From positions 223,233,978 through 223,297,977 of the forward strand of contig OX465281.1 in NCBI GenBank assembly GCA_949987705.1: a stretch of 64,000 nucleotides of DNA, read 5' to 3'. The notes beneath the pieces are model-generated. The model did no database searches and was not told where the DNA came from. It saw nothing but the letters and a program-made list of their open reading frames with translations. Every line of letters begins with the position of its first letter. Within the stretch, counting starts at the first letter, position 1. Origin of the DNA: Thereva unica (Eukaryota; Arthropoda; Insecta; Diptera; Therevidae). Positions 21,501 to 33,060 of the stretch are shown here, one piece after another. Position numbers and translations under genes: made by a program.

Positions 21501-21539
21501 ACATATAGGAACTGGATTAATTAATTGTTCGTAAGGTCC

Positions 21540-22700
21540 TTCATGACACTTGATTGTTATAAAGTTTTAGCTCTTCTATATGTAAGAAGTTGTTAAAAGT
21601 GGGAACTATGCTTGTGAAATTTCAAATATTCTGATTGATAGAATAGCACTGTGTTCTACAATATATGTTTTTAGTATGTCCGGTGATGATGTATGCGCAT
21701 GACATTTAAAGTCAAAGTCCAACCAAAGGTCTCACCAGCAACCCATCAAGCTGCCACCTCATCATGTCCTGACAGAACTGGCCCTTCTCCTTATTGAATT
21801 CACTCGATTAGTTAGCTCTTCTATATAAATGAGGTTGCTTAGATGTTTTCACAAGATGGCAGCTGAAAGGAACTATGATTGGAAATGATAGAGTAGCGCA
21901 GTTTTCGTGTGTAATTTGGTTCGTCCGGTGATGAATGTATTACTCGTGACACTAAAAGTATTAATTGTACTTAGAGTATTGATTTAATGTCACTTGATGT
22001 TTATAAGGTTTAGCTCTTCATTTGGCAAGGATCAAAGATGATTTCTGCCTCCTAAACAAAGACAGACTGCCTGACCATGTGAATCAGGTGGAATGAAAAC
22101 TTAACCAAACATGATTCAAATACATCTTTAATATTTAGCAGGCTCAATCCATGTACAATCAGTTGATGTGGCTAGTTGCTCCTTTTCAACCAGTCACAGG
22201 GTGTAAGTAACAGACTATTCCCCCTTATAGAAAACTGATACTTAGGAGAAAGTGATTATAACTGGATGCATGTATGTATGATCTTAAGTTAACGGATGGT
22301 TGAGAACATTCCACTTTCACACATGTATGATAGATGTCAGGAACTTTTGATTGTTCTGCGGCTGTGAGATTAACGTAGAAATCTCGATGATCTTTGAGTT
22401 TGGTTGATTGATTAAAGTAGAAAAATTCCTTTATATTTCGACGATGCAGGGTTGTGTCTAGTTTAAGGTGAAAATCGCTCTGGTGATTTGTAATTCTGAA
22501 TAACTAGTGGTTGAGAAACTTCCACGTGTATATATCAATGCTAAAGAAATAACGGTCCATTATGAATGCCATGCTGCTTTGAGATTATCTTAGAAAATCT
22601 CGAAAATCCCTGAGTCTGTTCATTGATTGAAATTAATACTGATCCTTTGATTGGTAATTAACAGAGCACTCTGATAATTTTCACTTATATTCATGAGATT
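21540..22700. repeat. Degenerate duplicated blocks upstream of the gag element
   Basis: The word TTTAGCTCTTC or TTAGCTCTTC recurs near 21567, 21814 and 22010 with similar sequence after it (TCCGGTGATGA near 21679 and 21923). A different pair of similar blocks lies at about 22290-22430 and 22500-22640 (GTGGTTGAGAA, GAGATTA, AAATCTCGA). They may be 5' UTR repeats of the following retroelement, or independent repeats. Confidence 0.45.
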
Positions 22701-23957
22701 GTTGAAATTGAATAAAACACGTTTTGTTCATTGTTTGAACATAAGAAAATTCACTGGATTTTGAAAAACTAATGCTTAGTTTTGTAAAAAGTCACGTAAT
22801 GCTGTACGAGAAACAGAATTTAAAACATAGATTATTTTTAAAGATACTAAAAATTTAGTCGAAAAACCACGTTGGTTTTCATTTAAAACTGAGATTAACA
22901 GTAAACTACGACACTGTTATTTGATCACTGAAATTAGAAGTTGGGGGCCAGTCGCAAGAGGATGCGACCGACCCGGTCGGGAGCGAAAACCGAACTTAGC
23001 ACAAAGAGGAAAACTGTCGATGGCCTTTATAACATATTTTTGCAATATTTTGGATACAGCTGGCATTGCATTTCTCATTGTTTGGAAAATTAAAATATCA
23101 TTCCACTCTCTCTCCATACGCGGACCAGGACAGTTGGGCTGTCTCTCTTGTGTGTCGTAATAAATTAGTGAATTGTGGCTGCTGTTTTTTTTTGTGATAA
23201 GGTTTTAATATCTGTTGGTATCCAAAACATTAAGTATAAATTTTGTTTTAAAGTTTGCCTTAAATGTACACATTATATAATATTTTAACTCCTTTCGTTT
23301 TAAGTTCATTCCTTTTACATCATTTTACGGTAAATGTGTCTACCGTTACGGAATTTTCTAGAAATGTGCTCTACAGTTTTTAAGATGTCCTGTTATCTTT
23401 CCTTTTCAATGTGTTATTCTTCCTTTTAAATTTTTCTGCTTTTCTTGAATTTAAATCACCTTTTTTTTAATTTAATTTAATTTAATTTAAGTCATTTTAG
23501 TTAGCTGTTTTATTTAACCTGGGTTTATTTATTTTATTTTAACCCATTTGCTATTTGTGACTTCCTTGTCTTAACTTATTCAATTATGATTCATCTAGTT
23601 TTCAGTATTGATTTTTTTGCTTTTGTGATTCATTATTTTAACGTTAATGTGTGTGCAAGATCCTTTAAAATTACCAATTTAGATTCTTGTTTTGCTTTTG
23701 CTACTAGCTTGCCAGGTCAGTGGGCACATTTGCTTCCTTTTGTTTTTGGGCCTCCGGTATTAACTAAAAATTTATATTGTCCTCTTATATTAACGTTTTA
23801 CTCGCCCTGTCTCTTGCTTTTGAGAAACTTCTTCCCCTGTTACCTTATTCTGCCTCGTTGATTGAATAATAATGAAGAACACGACGAGAGCCTCTGCACG
23901 ACTCATGGGAAAAAGACCACTCCCACGTCAAAAACAGAAGATGGTCCTGGAAAAAAG

Positions 23958-25334
23958 ATGGAAGGACGAACTAAAACAGTCGAACAAAGTACAAAAAGCC
24001 TCCGATCAACAAAGATTAGTTCGGTTCCCACAGAAAAGAAAGGAAAACTCTCTCAAATTCCCCATCCAAACTCGCCACAAGCCAATACGAGTTCCTCAAC
24101 TATACTAAAACAAAATGTGAGTAAGGATTCAACGGTTAAGCCTGCGGCAAGTCCGGAGAAAGTTAAAATTACACCTATTGGTTACCTTGAACAAGACGCT
24201 GGGCCTTTCCGTGTCTTTGTACAAAGTACAAACCCCCTGGACGTGAATGTAAAGAATATAAATCCATTTTCCTTAGGCAAATGCCTGATGAGAGCCTCCA
24301 CTATTGGCACTACACATCTCATAATGATGGGACCGGGTAAATGCAGGCTTGAATTTGATAATGCAAACAATGCTAACAACTTCATTCGTAACTGTCCCCT
24401 GGACTCGAATTATAGGGCCTTCATACCTTTAGGACTAGTGGCAACCCCAGTCCTAATTCATGGAGTTGATGAGAGTCTGAATGTTGAGGAATTATTAGAG
24501 GCCTTTAAAGAAAGCAATCCCTCACTAGATATCAGAAAAGTTTTTAGAATAATTTGGAAAAGGAAAGTGGAGGGTAAGACCATAACAACAGTGACCAACA
24601 AAGTCAAAGTCTACATTGAAGGAAAGGTAATCCCTGAGAAGCTAAAACTATACTACTCAACCTTCAATCTAAATAAATTTGTACACGCGCCTTCGAGATG
24701 TTTCAAGTGCCAACGTTTTGGTCACTTAAGCCGCTTTTGCAAGTCAAAATGGAAACGTTGCGGAAGATGCGGAGAGGTGAACTGCAATGAGGGTAAGCAA
24801 TGAAAGAAAGTGGAAAAGTGTGCGAATTGTAAAGGCAACCATAATGCCTTTGATAAGATATGCCCGGTTTGGCTTAGAGAAAAGGGGATAGTCGAGATAA
24901 TGAGACGTGGCAACCACTCAAGAAAAGATGCCTTGAGGATCTTCAATTCGAAAAATAGAACCCCAGCAAGACCCAACCTCAAGGAAAAAGCCCTCCAACG
25001 AAAAAAGGACTCACAATTTACCAACGAAGTAGTACGTAACTCAAGGTCTTCTCAAAACAACACTCTCAAGGTGAAACCAAGGGGTCCCCAGTCAAGAAAT
25101 GGAGAGGGAAAATTGAACAAAGAGAAGAAAACCTCACAAGAGCCCATTCCGTTTGTGAAATCAAAGACTCACAGTGCGCCCATCTTACAAGTCAATAGTT
25201 CCCTGAACTCGGAACTTGACAACTCCTTGGACCTTGACAAAGTAGAACTTCAGTTCAACGAATTCGTAAGAGAAGCGCTGACCAAGGATATCACGCTCAT
25301 AGGACGTTCCAGCAATGGGCCAGAGACTACATGA
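23958..25334 (+). pseudogene. ORF1 (gag) of non-LTR element, one in-frame stop
   Basis: The frame opens just after a stop at 23859-23861; the first ATG is at 23958. It has a basic, Ser/Thr-rich N-terminus and then a central domain with FRVFVQSTN and KVYIEGKVIPEKLKLYYSTF, as in Jockey/I-type ORF1 proteins. Zinc knuckles follow: CFKCQRFGHLSRFC (CX2CX4HX4C), CGRCGEVNC, and CANCKGNHNAFDKIC. A single TGA at 24801-24803 lies between knuckles two and three; the same frame then continues to 25334, so the total would be about 460 residues. Gag proteins of this type coat the RNA and bring it to the nucleus. With one stop it is nearly intact. Lack of an adjoining RT is unusual. Confidence 0.8.
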
Positions 25335-25759
25335 AACTTAGAGCGCTGAAAGGTAAAAGATAAAACAATCACTGTTGGAAAATGGCCCCTCTATGACAAA
25401 GTGGGCCTTAAACCATATCTCAGGAACTAATCATCTACACCTTGCATGACCAAGACTAGTCCTTCGACTGGTTTGTAACACAGAACTCTTAACAGGGGAA
25501 GAAAGTCCTCAAAATTCACTGTTTTTAGCCTTTTGGAGTATAAATTTTTCTCCAACACTAAGGTGCCCACTGATCACTTAGCCTCTTATTTTTAAATTTT
25601 AATAGAAATTTTACAATCAATGACAATGACAAACTATAATTGTTAGCTTTTGAATTATGTTTAAATTAGGCACAGCAGCCCTCTGATCGTTGTAAAGACA
25701 TGAAGACAAACTTTAACAAACGTTAACAAGACGACATCCCTTCTGAATTGGCCCATCAG

Positions 25760-25818
25760 ACTGGGATTGACGATCAGAGAGAGAGTTTTTTCTTTTTTAA
25801 AAAAAGAAAAAAAAGGCC
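25760..25818. repeat. Homopolymer palindrome
   Basis: TTTTTTCTTTTTT followed by AAAAAAAGAAAAAAAA: a perfect purine/pyrimidine hairpin in the 3' UTR of the gag element. Confidence 0.6.
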
Positions 25819-25897
25819 GATACACTAGTTGTTATCATCAAAGACTCTTGGTTATTATAGCCGCAAGGCTCGTACCAGTAAGAGACCCAGTGGGTCC

Positions 25898-25941
25898 ACT
25901 AGCTTTGCTAGTAAAAGCTTAAAACAACAACAACAACAACA
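25898..25941 (+). repeat. Stem-loop plus (CAA)n 3' tail
   Basis: ACTAGC-TTT-GCTAGT stem-loop, AAAAGCTTAA, then six CAA units and AAAA. This is probably the RT-recognition end of the retroelement. Confidence 0.55.
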
Positions 25942-25945
25942 AAAT

Positions 25946-26945
25946 ATCATCCGGCTTTCTTTTCTGGAGTCAATTGGACAAGGATTAATCTTTCCACATA
26001 TTAGACGGCTCATATTATATGGGATAGAGAAATATTGGCTGAAATAGATGGAAATGAACAAATGCGAAAATTGCCTTTTTTTGAAAACCCTATAACTTCG
26101 CGAATTTCCATTGAAATCTAACTTTATTACAGTCTATTTTGTTGGAAAAACTTTGAATTTTATGTTTTTGAACTCAGATTAGCATGTTTCATAGCGCAAA
26201 AAAAAGTTTGCGCCTTTAAATAAGAAAAAAAAATTTACGAATTTTAGTACCTTCTTTGATCGACAGCAGCGCCATCTGCATCGAAAAAAAAACATTTTTT
26301 TAATCAGACATAAAAAAGTAGAGGATCCAATCTTTAATATGGTATTTGGTTTGATTTTTTGGAGTGGAATTTGCCCAAGTTATGGGCAATTGAAGAATGC
26401 CAAATTTTTCGAAAATTTTAGGTGAGCCGCTAATTGTTGTGACGAGTGTATTTTTATGCGCTTAAATTCAAAATGGCGTCATCCCCACCCTTATACTAAT
26501 CTTACAGTGAAGGGAAACGTGTTTAATTCTATATCTAAGAAACTGTGGATTTTACGACAAAAATATATATGTATAACCTTTTTTGTAGATAATTAAGTGA
26601 TTTAACTTTTTTGTATAGACAGCAGGTCTCGAACGTTGTCTGCCCTGGGCATTTAGCTGGAAAATTTAGCTAAGTTTAATGAAATACTCCCACTTCCTTG
26701 AGATTTGAAAAATGGTGGAAAATATTTAATGTACATATATCACGAAGAAGGAAAGTGGATTTATTTTTTGTTTCGTCTCGCTCATTCCACTGCCTAATTC
26801 TCTATTTGCATCTCATGTCAAAATTTAAGAACATCAGTTAAGTTGGCTCTATAAAACTACAGGAAGGGCTTCGCGCACTTTCCTGGCTCGACATCTCTTG
26901 CTGCATCTGCAGAAATTGGTTTTGGGGGCCCAACTAGTGAACATA
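25946..26945. other. Interval without recognisable gene
   Basis: AT-rich, with no open frame above 60 codons beyond low-complexity ones and no clear element boundary. Confidence 0.5.
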
Positions 26946-26950
26946 ATTTA

Positions 26951-27301
26951 CGCCGCGTTTACGCCCGAGTTACTTTAACTCGGTTAAAGTAACTGTTTCT
27001 AGCGGGCCATTTGATAATTCACATTTTACAACTAATAACAAGCAAAAATAATAACATTTCTCATTTTAAAAATACCAAAAAGCTAAAAAATTAATAATAA
27101 AAAAAATGTCTTCTAAATTATTTGCTTACAACAAAAATTTATAAGCAAAAACCAATCCATTTTGACAGTATTGAGCTGTGCTACATTTTAGCTAAGTCAA
27201 AAAGCAGAAATAAGTTAGCTAACAGCGCTAAAAAAATTGCTGTTTATGCTGTTGTTAACTTACCTAACTCAGTTAAATTAACTAGGGCATAAACACGGCC
27301 A
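26951..27301. mobile_element. MITE with imperfect TIRs
   Basis: GCCGCGTTTACGCCCGAGTT at the left and its diverged complement ending GGGCATAAACACGGCC at the right. The arms contain several TTAACT/AGTTAA words. No certain TSD. It is about 350 bp and non-coding. Confidence 0.55.
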
Positions 27302-27329
27302 TTGACAGATTGATAAACAGGGATTTACT

Positions 27330-29398
27330 CCTGTGGTCCATAGAAGGCTTTAAAGCCTTATAAAATACCTGGACCAGACGGAATTTATACCATCGAAATT
27401 CAGAAAGTCAGTGACCTAATTCTGAATTGGCTCGCACCCATCTATAGGAGTTCCCTTCACCTAAGCTACATTCTAACATCCTGGAGAGTAACGAAGGTAG
27501 CTTTTATTCCAAAAGCGGGTAAAATCTCTTACCACAATCCAAAGGACTTGAGACCTATATGTCTCATATCCTTTCTCCTCAAGATACTAGAAAGACTTGT
27601 GAAAATTCATATTATGCAAAGCATTGATAGAGAACTGCTTTCTCCCTCGCAGCATGCCTACACGAAAGGTAAAGCAGTAGGCACTGCTCTCTACTCCCTG
27701 GTAGCGGTCGTTTAAAGATCCCTTGAATTCAAGGAATTCACGTTGGCTGCTCTCTTAGATATTGAAGGTTGTTCAACCTTCTGCGGTCACGGGGACACTC
27801 CAGCGTCTGGATGTTGATGGGTGCTCCGGGTTCTTTATTGATCAGCTGCTGAGGTGCAGGGTCATAAAGTCTAGCCTGGGGCTTTCGGAAGAAGCCAGAC
27901 GGATTGGAAGAGGCACACCACAAGGTGGGGTCTTATCGCCGCTCCTTTGGAATATAACAGAAGTGCTGACAGAATGCGGCCTATGCTAGAATGCGAAATT
28001 TCTAGGTCTCGTTCTCGATAGCAAACTAACGTGGAGGCCGAATCTTTAAGAAAGAGCCAATAAGGCCAAAACAGCTCTCTTCTTATGCCAGAGAACTATC
28101 GGAGCCGTAATCAGACCTATACTTATGCATGGCATATCGGTATGGTGGACTGCGTTACAGAAGATTACGTATCATAAGATACTGGAAAGGGTCCAAAAAC
28201 AGCTGATCTGTGTATCAGTGGTGGAATGAGAAGCCCCCCAACAGCTGCGCTGGATGTCTTATTGCATCTTACTCCTTTGGACATACACGCCGAGCAAATG
28301 GCAGCCCGGACGATGCCAGGACAAATGCTTCTCTTGGATGGACTCCATATGCATATGGTCACTCATCCATCCGTAAGAGGTTCGCCACCGCTGCGGACAA
28401 CTTAGACTATACTACACTTCCGTGGACTTTGGAGAAAGGTTTCAATACCATCATTTCGGCCAGAGATAACTGGACAGATGGTGTTATCCCAACTGGGTCA
28501 TTATGTATCTACACAGATGGCTAAAAAATTGGGAACATCGTAGGCTCCGGTATTTTCTCCAAGGCATTGAATATAGATACCTCCGTCTACCTGACCACTG
28601 CAGCATCTTCCAAGCGGAAGTCACTGCGATCTGGGAGGCTCTCGAATGGCTGAAGATAAATAATATATCTCTTAAGAATATATGTATTTTATCACATAGC
28701 CAAGCGGCCCTCAAGGCTCTTAATTCTGTCGTCACAACATCCACGACTCTTCTGAACTGCCGCAGGTCTCTGTGTGAGACTGCCACTCAGTTTCATACGT
28801 ATAACACTGTGTTGGGTCCCTGGGCACAGGAGGATTAGGGGAAACTGTAGGGCAGATAAGTTTGCTAGACTGGGAACTTAAGTGAAAAGGACACCCCACT
28901 CAACCCGGATGCGAATGCCCTTAGCCACCTACAAACTAGCTGTGAGGAAAAACAGCTTAGCTCGAGGTGGGTTGAGATGGACCACAGCAACGGTGTGCCG
29001 CACCCTTCGTGCAATGTGAACAAAAAGGAGATAAATCATATAGTAAAGGTGCTAACCGGTCACTGTTCCTTTGGCCCGCACGCCGAAAGGTTAGGACTTC
29101 CCCACGACTTATGCAGAAGTTGTGGTAATGAAGAAGAGGAAGAAATTGTCTCCCATCTTCTCTGTACATGTCCCGCCCGAAAAGTGGCACCTTCCTCGGC
29201 TCACCCTTCCTTGATGGATTGAGCGACCTGCAAAACTTTGGTGTTCCTAACTTCTGTCGCTTTATGAAAAGCTCAGAATGGCTTGAAATGGCCTGAACCT
29301 TGTCCCAACACTAGAATGGCATCACAAAGGGTTCAATGGTGTGCCTAAGTGGGCTCCCTAGTGAGGGCAGCCATTTCAACATAACCTAGCCTAAGAGC
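27330..29398 (+). pseudogene. R1/I-type RT and RNase H pseudogene
   Basis: Blocks in order: IPGPDGIYTIEIQ, SWRVTKVAFIPKAGKISY, DLRPICLISFLLKILERL, SPSQHAYTKGKAVGTALY, FTLAALLDIEG, GRGTPQGGVLSPLLWN, then (YADD region deleted near 27989) AKFLGLVLDSKLTWRPN. An RNase H domain follows (CIYTDG, FQAEVTAIWEALEW, SHSQAALKALNS) with a C-terminal Cys/His motif CRSCGNEEEEEIVSHLLCTC at about 29115-29175. Several frameshifts and stops are present. It ends with CATAACCTAGCCTAAG, a typical 3' terminus. RNase H plus this RT type indicates the I/R1/LOA superfamily. A 5'-truncated relative is at 37025-37530. Confidence 0.8.
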
Positions 29399-29700
29399 CC
29401 TCGCCGAATTAAAGCGTATTGAAATTCTTTTTGTATGAGTTCCTACCAGTGGTGTTGTGCTAATTTTTTTTCTACCGGAACGCGTACCGGAACGCGAACG
29501 GGAATCTATTTGAATAAGAAAACAGCTGTTTGATTTTTGTTTGAATGACAGCCCGAGTCGAAATTTTAAGACATCAGACCTTCTCGTACGGTCTCACTTC
29601 TATTGTTCTCTCGTGCGGCGACCATTTTTAGGGTCTCCTTACGATTTCAGACGGTCTCACAATTGAAAATACAAATTTTCTGTCCTTTTCGCCCGATTAA

Positions 29701-29975
29701 AAATGAAATTCGCCCGCAGCTAGCACGCAGCTAGCATGCACTAGCCCGCACGGCGCCCGCAGCTAGCATGCACGCCTGAAGACTAGCCCGCAGCTAGCAT
29801 GCAGCTGGTACGCACGAATATTATAAATCACGAGTAAAAATGAAATTCGCCCGCAGCTAGCACGCAGCTGGCATGCACTAGCCCGCACGGCGCCCGCAGC
29901 TAGCATGCACGCCTGAGTGAAAATAACACTAGCCCGCAGCTAGCATGCAGCTGGTACGCACGAAACTCAAATTTA
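29701..29975. repeat. 137-bp direct duplication of CCCGCAGCTAGC-rich DNA
   Basis: AAATGAAATTCGCCCGCAGC starts at 29701 and again at 29838. Each unit holds several CGCAGCTAGC and AGCATGCA words, themselves partly palindromic (GCTAGC, GCATGC). Confidence 0.8.
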
Positions 29976-30097
29976 AAATGAAAGAAAAAAATTTTTTTTC
30001 CTAGAATAAAAATTCTACGCCTGTTAAAAAAGAAGGAGAAGAGTATTATATATGTATGTAAAGTCGTCATCAGGCACATTTTGAGATTTTCGTGCGT

Positions 30098-30233
30098 GTG
30101 GCGGGAGAGTGGATACCTGTGGCGGGAGAGTGCATCCCTCAAGCGAACAAATTTTTAGATTTTCGTGCCAGTGGCGGGAGCGTGTATCCCTGTGGCGGGA
30201 GCGTGCGTGCCTGTGGCGGGAGAGTACGTACTT
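30098..30233. repeat. 21-bp repeats GTGGCGGGAGMGTG
   Basis: GTGGCGGGAG starts at 30098, 30119, 30171, 30192 and 30213 (spacing 21, 52, 21, 21). It is followed at about 30268-30297 by GCTAGCTGCGGGCGCGTGCG, which is complementary to the upstream 137-bp repeat. Confidence 0.8.
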
Positions 30234-30766
30234 TTGTGGCGTGCCTGTTTGTTCGCTATGCGTGCTAGCTGCGGGCGCGTGCGTGCTAGTAATAAAATTT
30301 TCGAATGAAATTATTTTTAATCGGGCGGACGATATCCGAAGATCTCATTCGATTTCACACAAGATTTTTCTTAGAATTCGTGACTCATCGAAAACTGGAC
30401 TTAGACTGTAATTTAATTTTCATTTCACTTAGTTTTCGGCGATTTTCCCCAAGCTAAAATCTAATTTAATGTCTAAAGCATTTCAGATTTCAACTATCTC
30501 ACAGGCTCCAACTACCTCGCCAGGAAGAGAAAAATAACTTCAGTATATATATGAGAAAAAATTTTTTTTATTTTTATTTATATTAATTTTAATAATTTGA
30601 AATTAAAAATATCGAATTTTGATTCTTTTTAATTTTTTTTTCAATACGTCAGCCAATTCTCGTTATCAGAAATCATCTTTAGTTCCGGAACGCGTTCCTG
30701 TCCAAAAAGGAAGTACCGGAACGACGTTCCGGGGCGTTCCGGCTCGACAACACCACTGGTTCCTAC

Positions 30767-32140
30767 GCTTTGGTAGTTGTTTGTGCACTACAAGCGGAAA
30801 AAGCGAGTGGAATAGAGAAGGGGCAAGAGAGAGTTAAAATTATGAGTTAAATAAAAGAAAAACGTGCCCCCAGAAATGAACTGTTTACACGACGTCACTC
30901 CGAAATCTAATCAGCTGATCCCCTTGCATTTTACATTGGGTCAGTTAATGTAAACAAAGTAATCCAGAAAAAAAATTAAGGAGTACAAGATTGGAGACGC
31001 GCTAAAATTTAGTTTAGCGCCGAACTTAGAACTAGGCTATAGAAATAAACATGTTTTGATATACATGAAATCAACTATCCAATTAACAAATCTCAGCTAT
31101 CAAAGAAGTTTAGCTAGAGTAAATGATGGAAATGGTAATGGTTACAAATTCACGTTTCAGAAATCCAAAATCAAACTATTCAATGGAGTGACATTGTAGG
31201 TGAACGATGATAATAAACAGGTCACCATTAAGCTCCATCACCAGCAATGTCACGGACTAGCAGTTTGGGGAGCAATTTGATGTAGCTTAAATGCTTGTTT
31301 GATGGTAATAGAGTGATCAAAGATAATTCGTTGTGAGGTCAAATCGACTTCCAGCAATGAGTTCGCTTTTGTTTTTGACATGAAAATTGTTGATCGATTG
31401 TCTTAACCTAAAGTCCTTTTTGAATTAATTTATATTTTGATTCTGTCAATGTCAACAAATCCTGCTGTCCATTCGTCCTTCAAGTTAACCAATTTATGGT
31501 CATGCCGCATTACCAAAGCCTTTGTATAGCAACTGGAAATTTATCTAAATAAAATACTGTTTGAGAAGAGTTTAAAGTTGGTTGTAAACAAAATGAAATT
31601 CGTAGGTAGATCAAAAGAGTCGTAATTTAATTTTCTAAAGACTAATTGCAGTGAAAAGACTAAAGACATCCGTAAAATAAATAAGATATTGTTTAGGAAC
31701 TTTTACTAATCGAATATCCGCAAATCTCTTTCAAAACAATCAAGCAACAAAATTTGTGATTAACTTATAATTTAATTTTTTCTCAACTTATGGCTTATAT
31801 TTTCTATAATTCGTAAATACTACAAAAACGACTTACCACATCAAAGGGACGAGAAAGTCTAACTACAAAGGACAAAATTTTAAATCATTTTTACCTGCGA
31901 ATTCTTATTTCATATCACGTAGAAACCAACAGCAAGCATATTCATTTCACATAAATTGAGGGATAGTTTATTCTATAACAAGTTTGGAATAATGCATACT
32001 CCGCACAAGTGGAAGTTTGACGGTTCACGATTGCGGAATATGCTATTCAAAACGTGTTGCAGACCAGGTATAATTTTTGTACGCCACTAATCCTATTTCA
32101 TATTGATATTTTGTAGAGAAAAACGTACTTAAAGCTAATA
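30767..32140. other. Interval without recognisable gene
   Basis: About 1.4 kb of AT-rich DNA with no long frame, inverted-repeat pair or RNA gene recognised. Confidence 0.5.
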
Positions 32141-32145
32141 ATAGG

Positions 32146-32338
32146 TCACGAAAATCAATTTAAGTGTATTTTGGAAAACTAAAGTATGAACATTTCTGAA
32201 AAATTGAGTTTCGTGACGTTCGACCCTCCATAACTCGAGTAGCCGGTCAGTTGGCTTTATGGACTTTTGGGAAATTATTTGTAAGCCCAAAATCAAGAGA
32301 ATCCCGCTGATCAATCTCCAGTTGCATTTTTTCAGAAA
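32146..32338. mobile_element. Partial copy of the long-TIR family
   Basis: From TTCGACCCTCCATAACTCGA to GCATTTTTTCAG it matches the arm of the 281-1521 element. The preceding GGTCACGAAAATCAATTT... is the inverted counterpart of the sequence before that arm near 700-770. No second outer arm is present. Confidence 0.65.
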
Positions 32339-32339
32339 A

Positions 32340-32713
32340 AAGCTTGCAATGGAAAATGCCCCCTCAACTGAGGCATTTGGAAATGTCAACGGCAACAACG
32401 CTTTTGCAATTTTGCAAATACGCTTTCTATGATCATCCCTAGCATTTATTTCTTCAAAAACTTTCACTCGGAACATGTCCATAGATCTTACATTTTTTGT
32501 TTCAAAACGATGAAGGAGGTTCCATTCCTTGTTAATTTCATCAACATGACATAAACGTTTTTGAATTCCGAAGCCAAATCTTTTATGCCGGATTTTATAT
32601 GCGCTGAAGCTGTGGGAGTAAAAATGCTCCCGTTCTTTGATTGAAAATACAATACTCGGATCGCAGTTTTTACAAAATTCAACGATATCATATCCATTGT
32701 CGATACATTCTAC
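32340..32713 (-). pseudogene. hAT transposase C-terminal fragment
   Basis: The minus-strand frame reads FCKNCDPSIVFSIKERE, GFGIQKRLCHVDEINKEW, MDMFRVKVFEEINARDD and ALLPLTFPNASVEGAFSI. The last block is the hAT-C dimerisation motif ('LL.LPFSNASVERXFS') with Arg replaced by Gly. The motif is followed directly by the foldback-family arm, so the C-terminus is truncated. It is not linked to any of the three hAT elements with visible ends. Confidence 0.6.
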
Positions 32714-32759
32714 CGGCGCACAGTGGCGAGATATTTGATGTCCCACCCAAATTACTCTA

Positions 32760-33060
32760 GAGGTGTTAATTTTTAAGTTATTGACAAATTATTTTTTTTT
32801 TAAATCTCATCTTGAGTTTACCTATCGATCCCTCTAGCCGGATTTTGAAATTTTTATTTTTTTTTTTTTTTTTTCAATTTTTAATAAAAAATCTAATTTT
32901 TACAAAAACATACTATTTTTTCTATTCTATTTATTCTAACGGGCCGAAAATTTGAGTTTTCGTAACCAATTTTTTTCTAAATCTTCGTCTTTTAGTCAGC
33001 TATTAATCTGTTTAGATGAATTTTTGATTTACTTGTTGAAAACTGTTAAAATTACTGTCA
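32760..33060. other. AT-rich interval with poly-T
   Basis: Long poly-T near 32858-32874 and no gene. Confidence 0.5.

Larger units (their letters stand above)
22921..25945 (+). mobile_element. Gag-only non-LTR retroelement (no RT)
   Basis: A GC-richer leader starts about 22930 (GTTGGGGGCCAGTCGCAAGA). One gag-type ORF runs to 25334, followed by about 560 bp of non-coding sequence, a stem-loop (25898-25912) and a (CAA)n tail ending about 25941. No endonuclease or RT coding is present. Either ORF2 was deleted, or this is a non-autonomous family mobilised in trans. The exact 5' end and TSD were not identified. Confidence 0.55.
29447..30758. mobile_element. hAT-like element 3 with GC-rich tandem arrays
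   Basis: CAGTGGTGTTGT and ACAACACCACTG ends, flanked by an exact 8-bp TSD GTTCCTAC (29439-29446 and 30759-30766). Subterminal CCGGAACG words occur repeatedly on both sides (for example 29476-29505 and 30680-30745). The interior contains GC-rich arrays and no transposase. Size 1312 bp. Confidence 0.85.

Noticed and set aside
24722..25024. Minus-strand 100-codon frame opposite the gag ORF
   Set aside because: It is antisense to the zinc-knuckle coding region, whose codon bias keeps it open.
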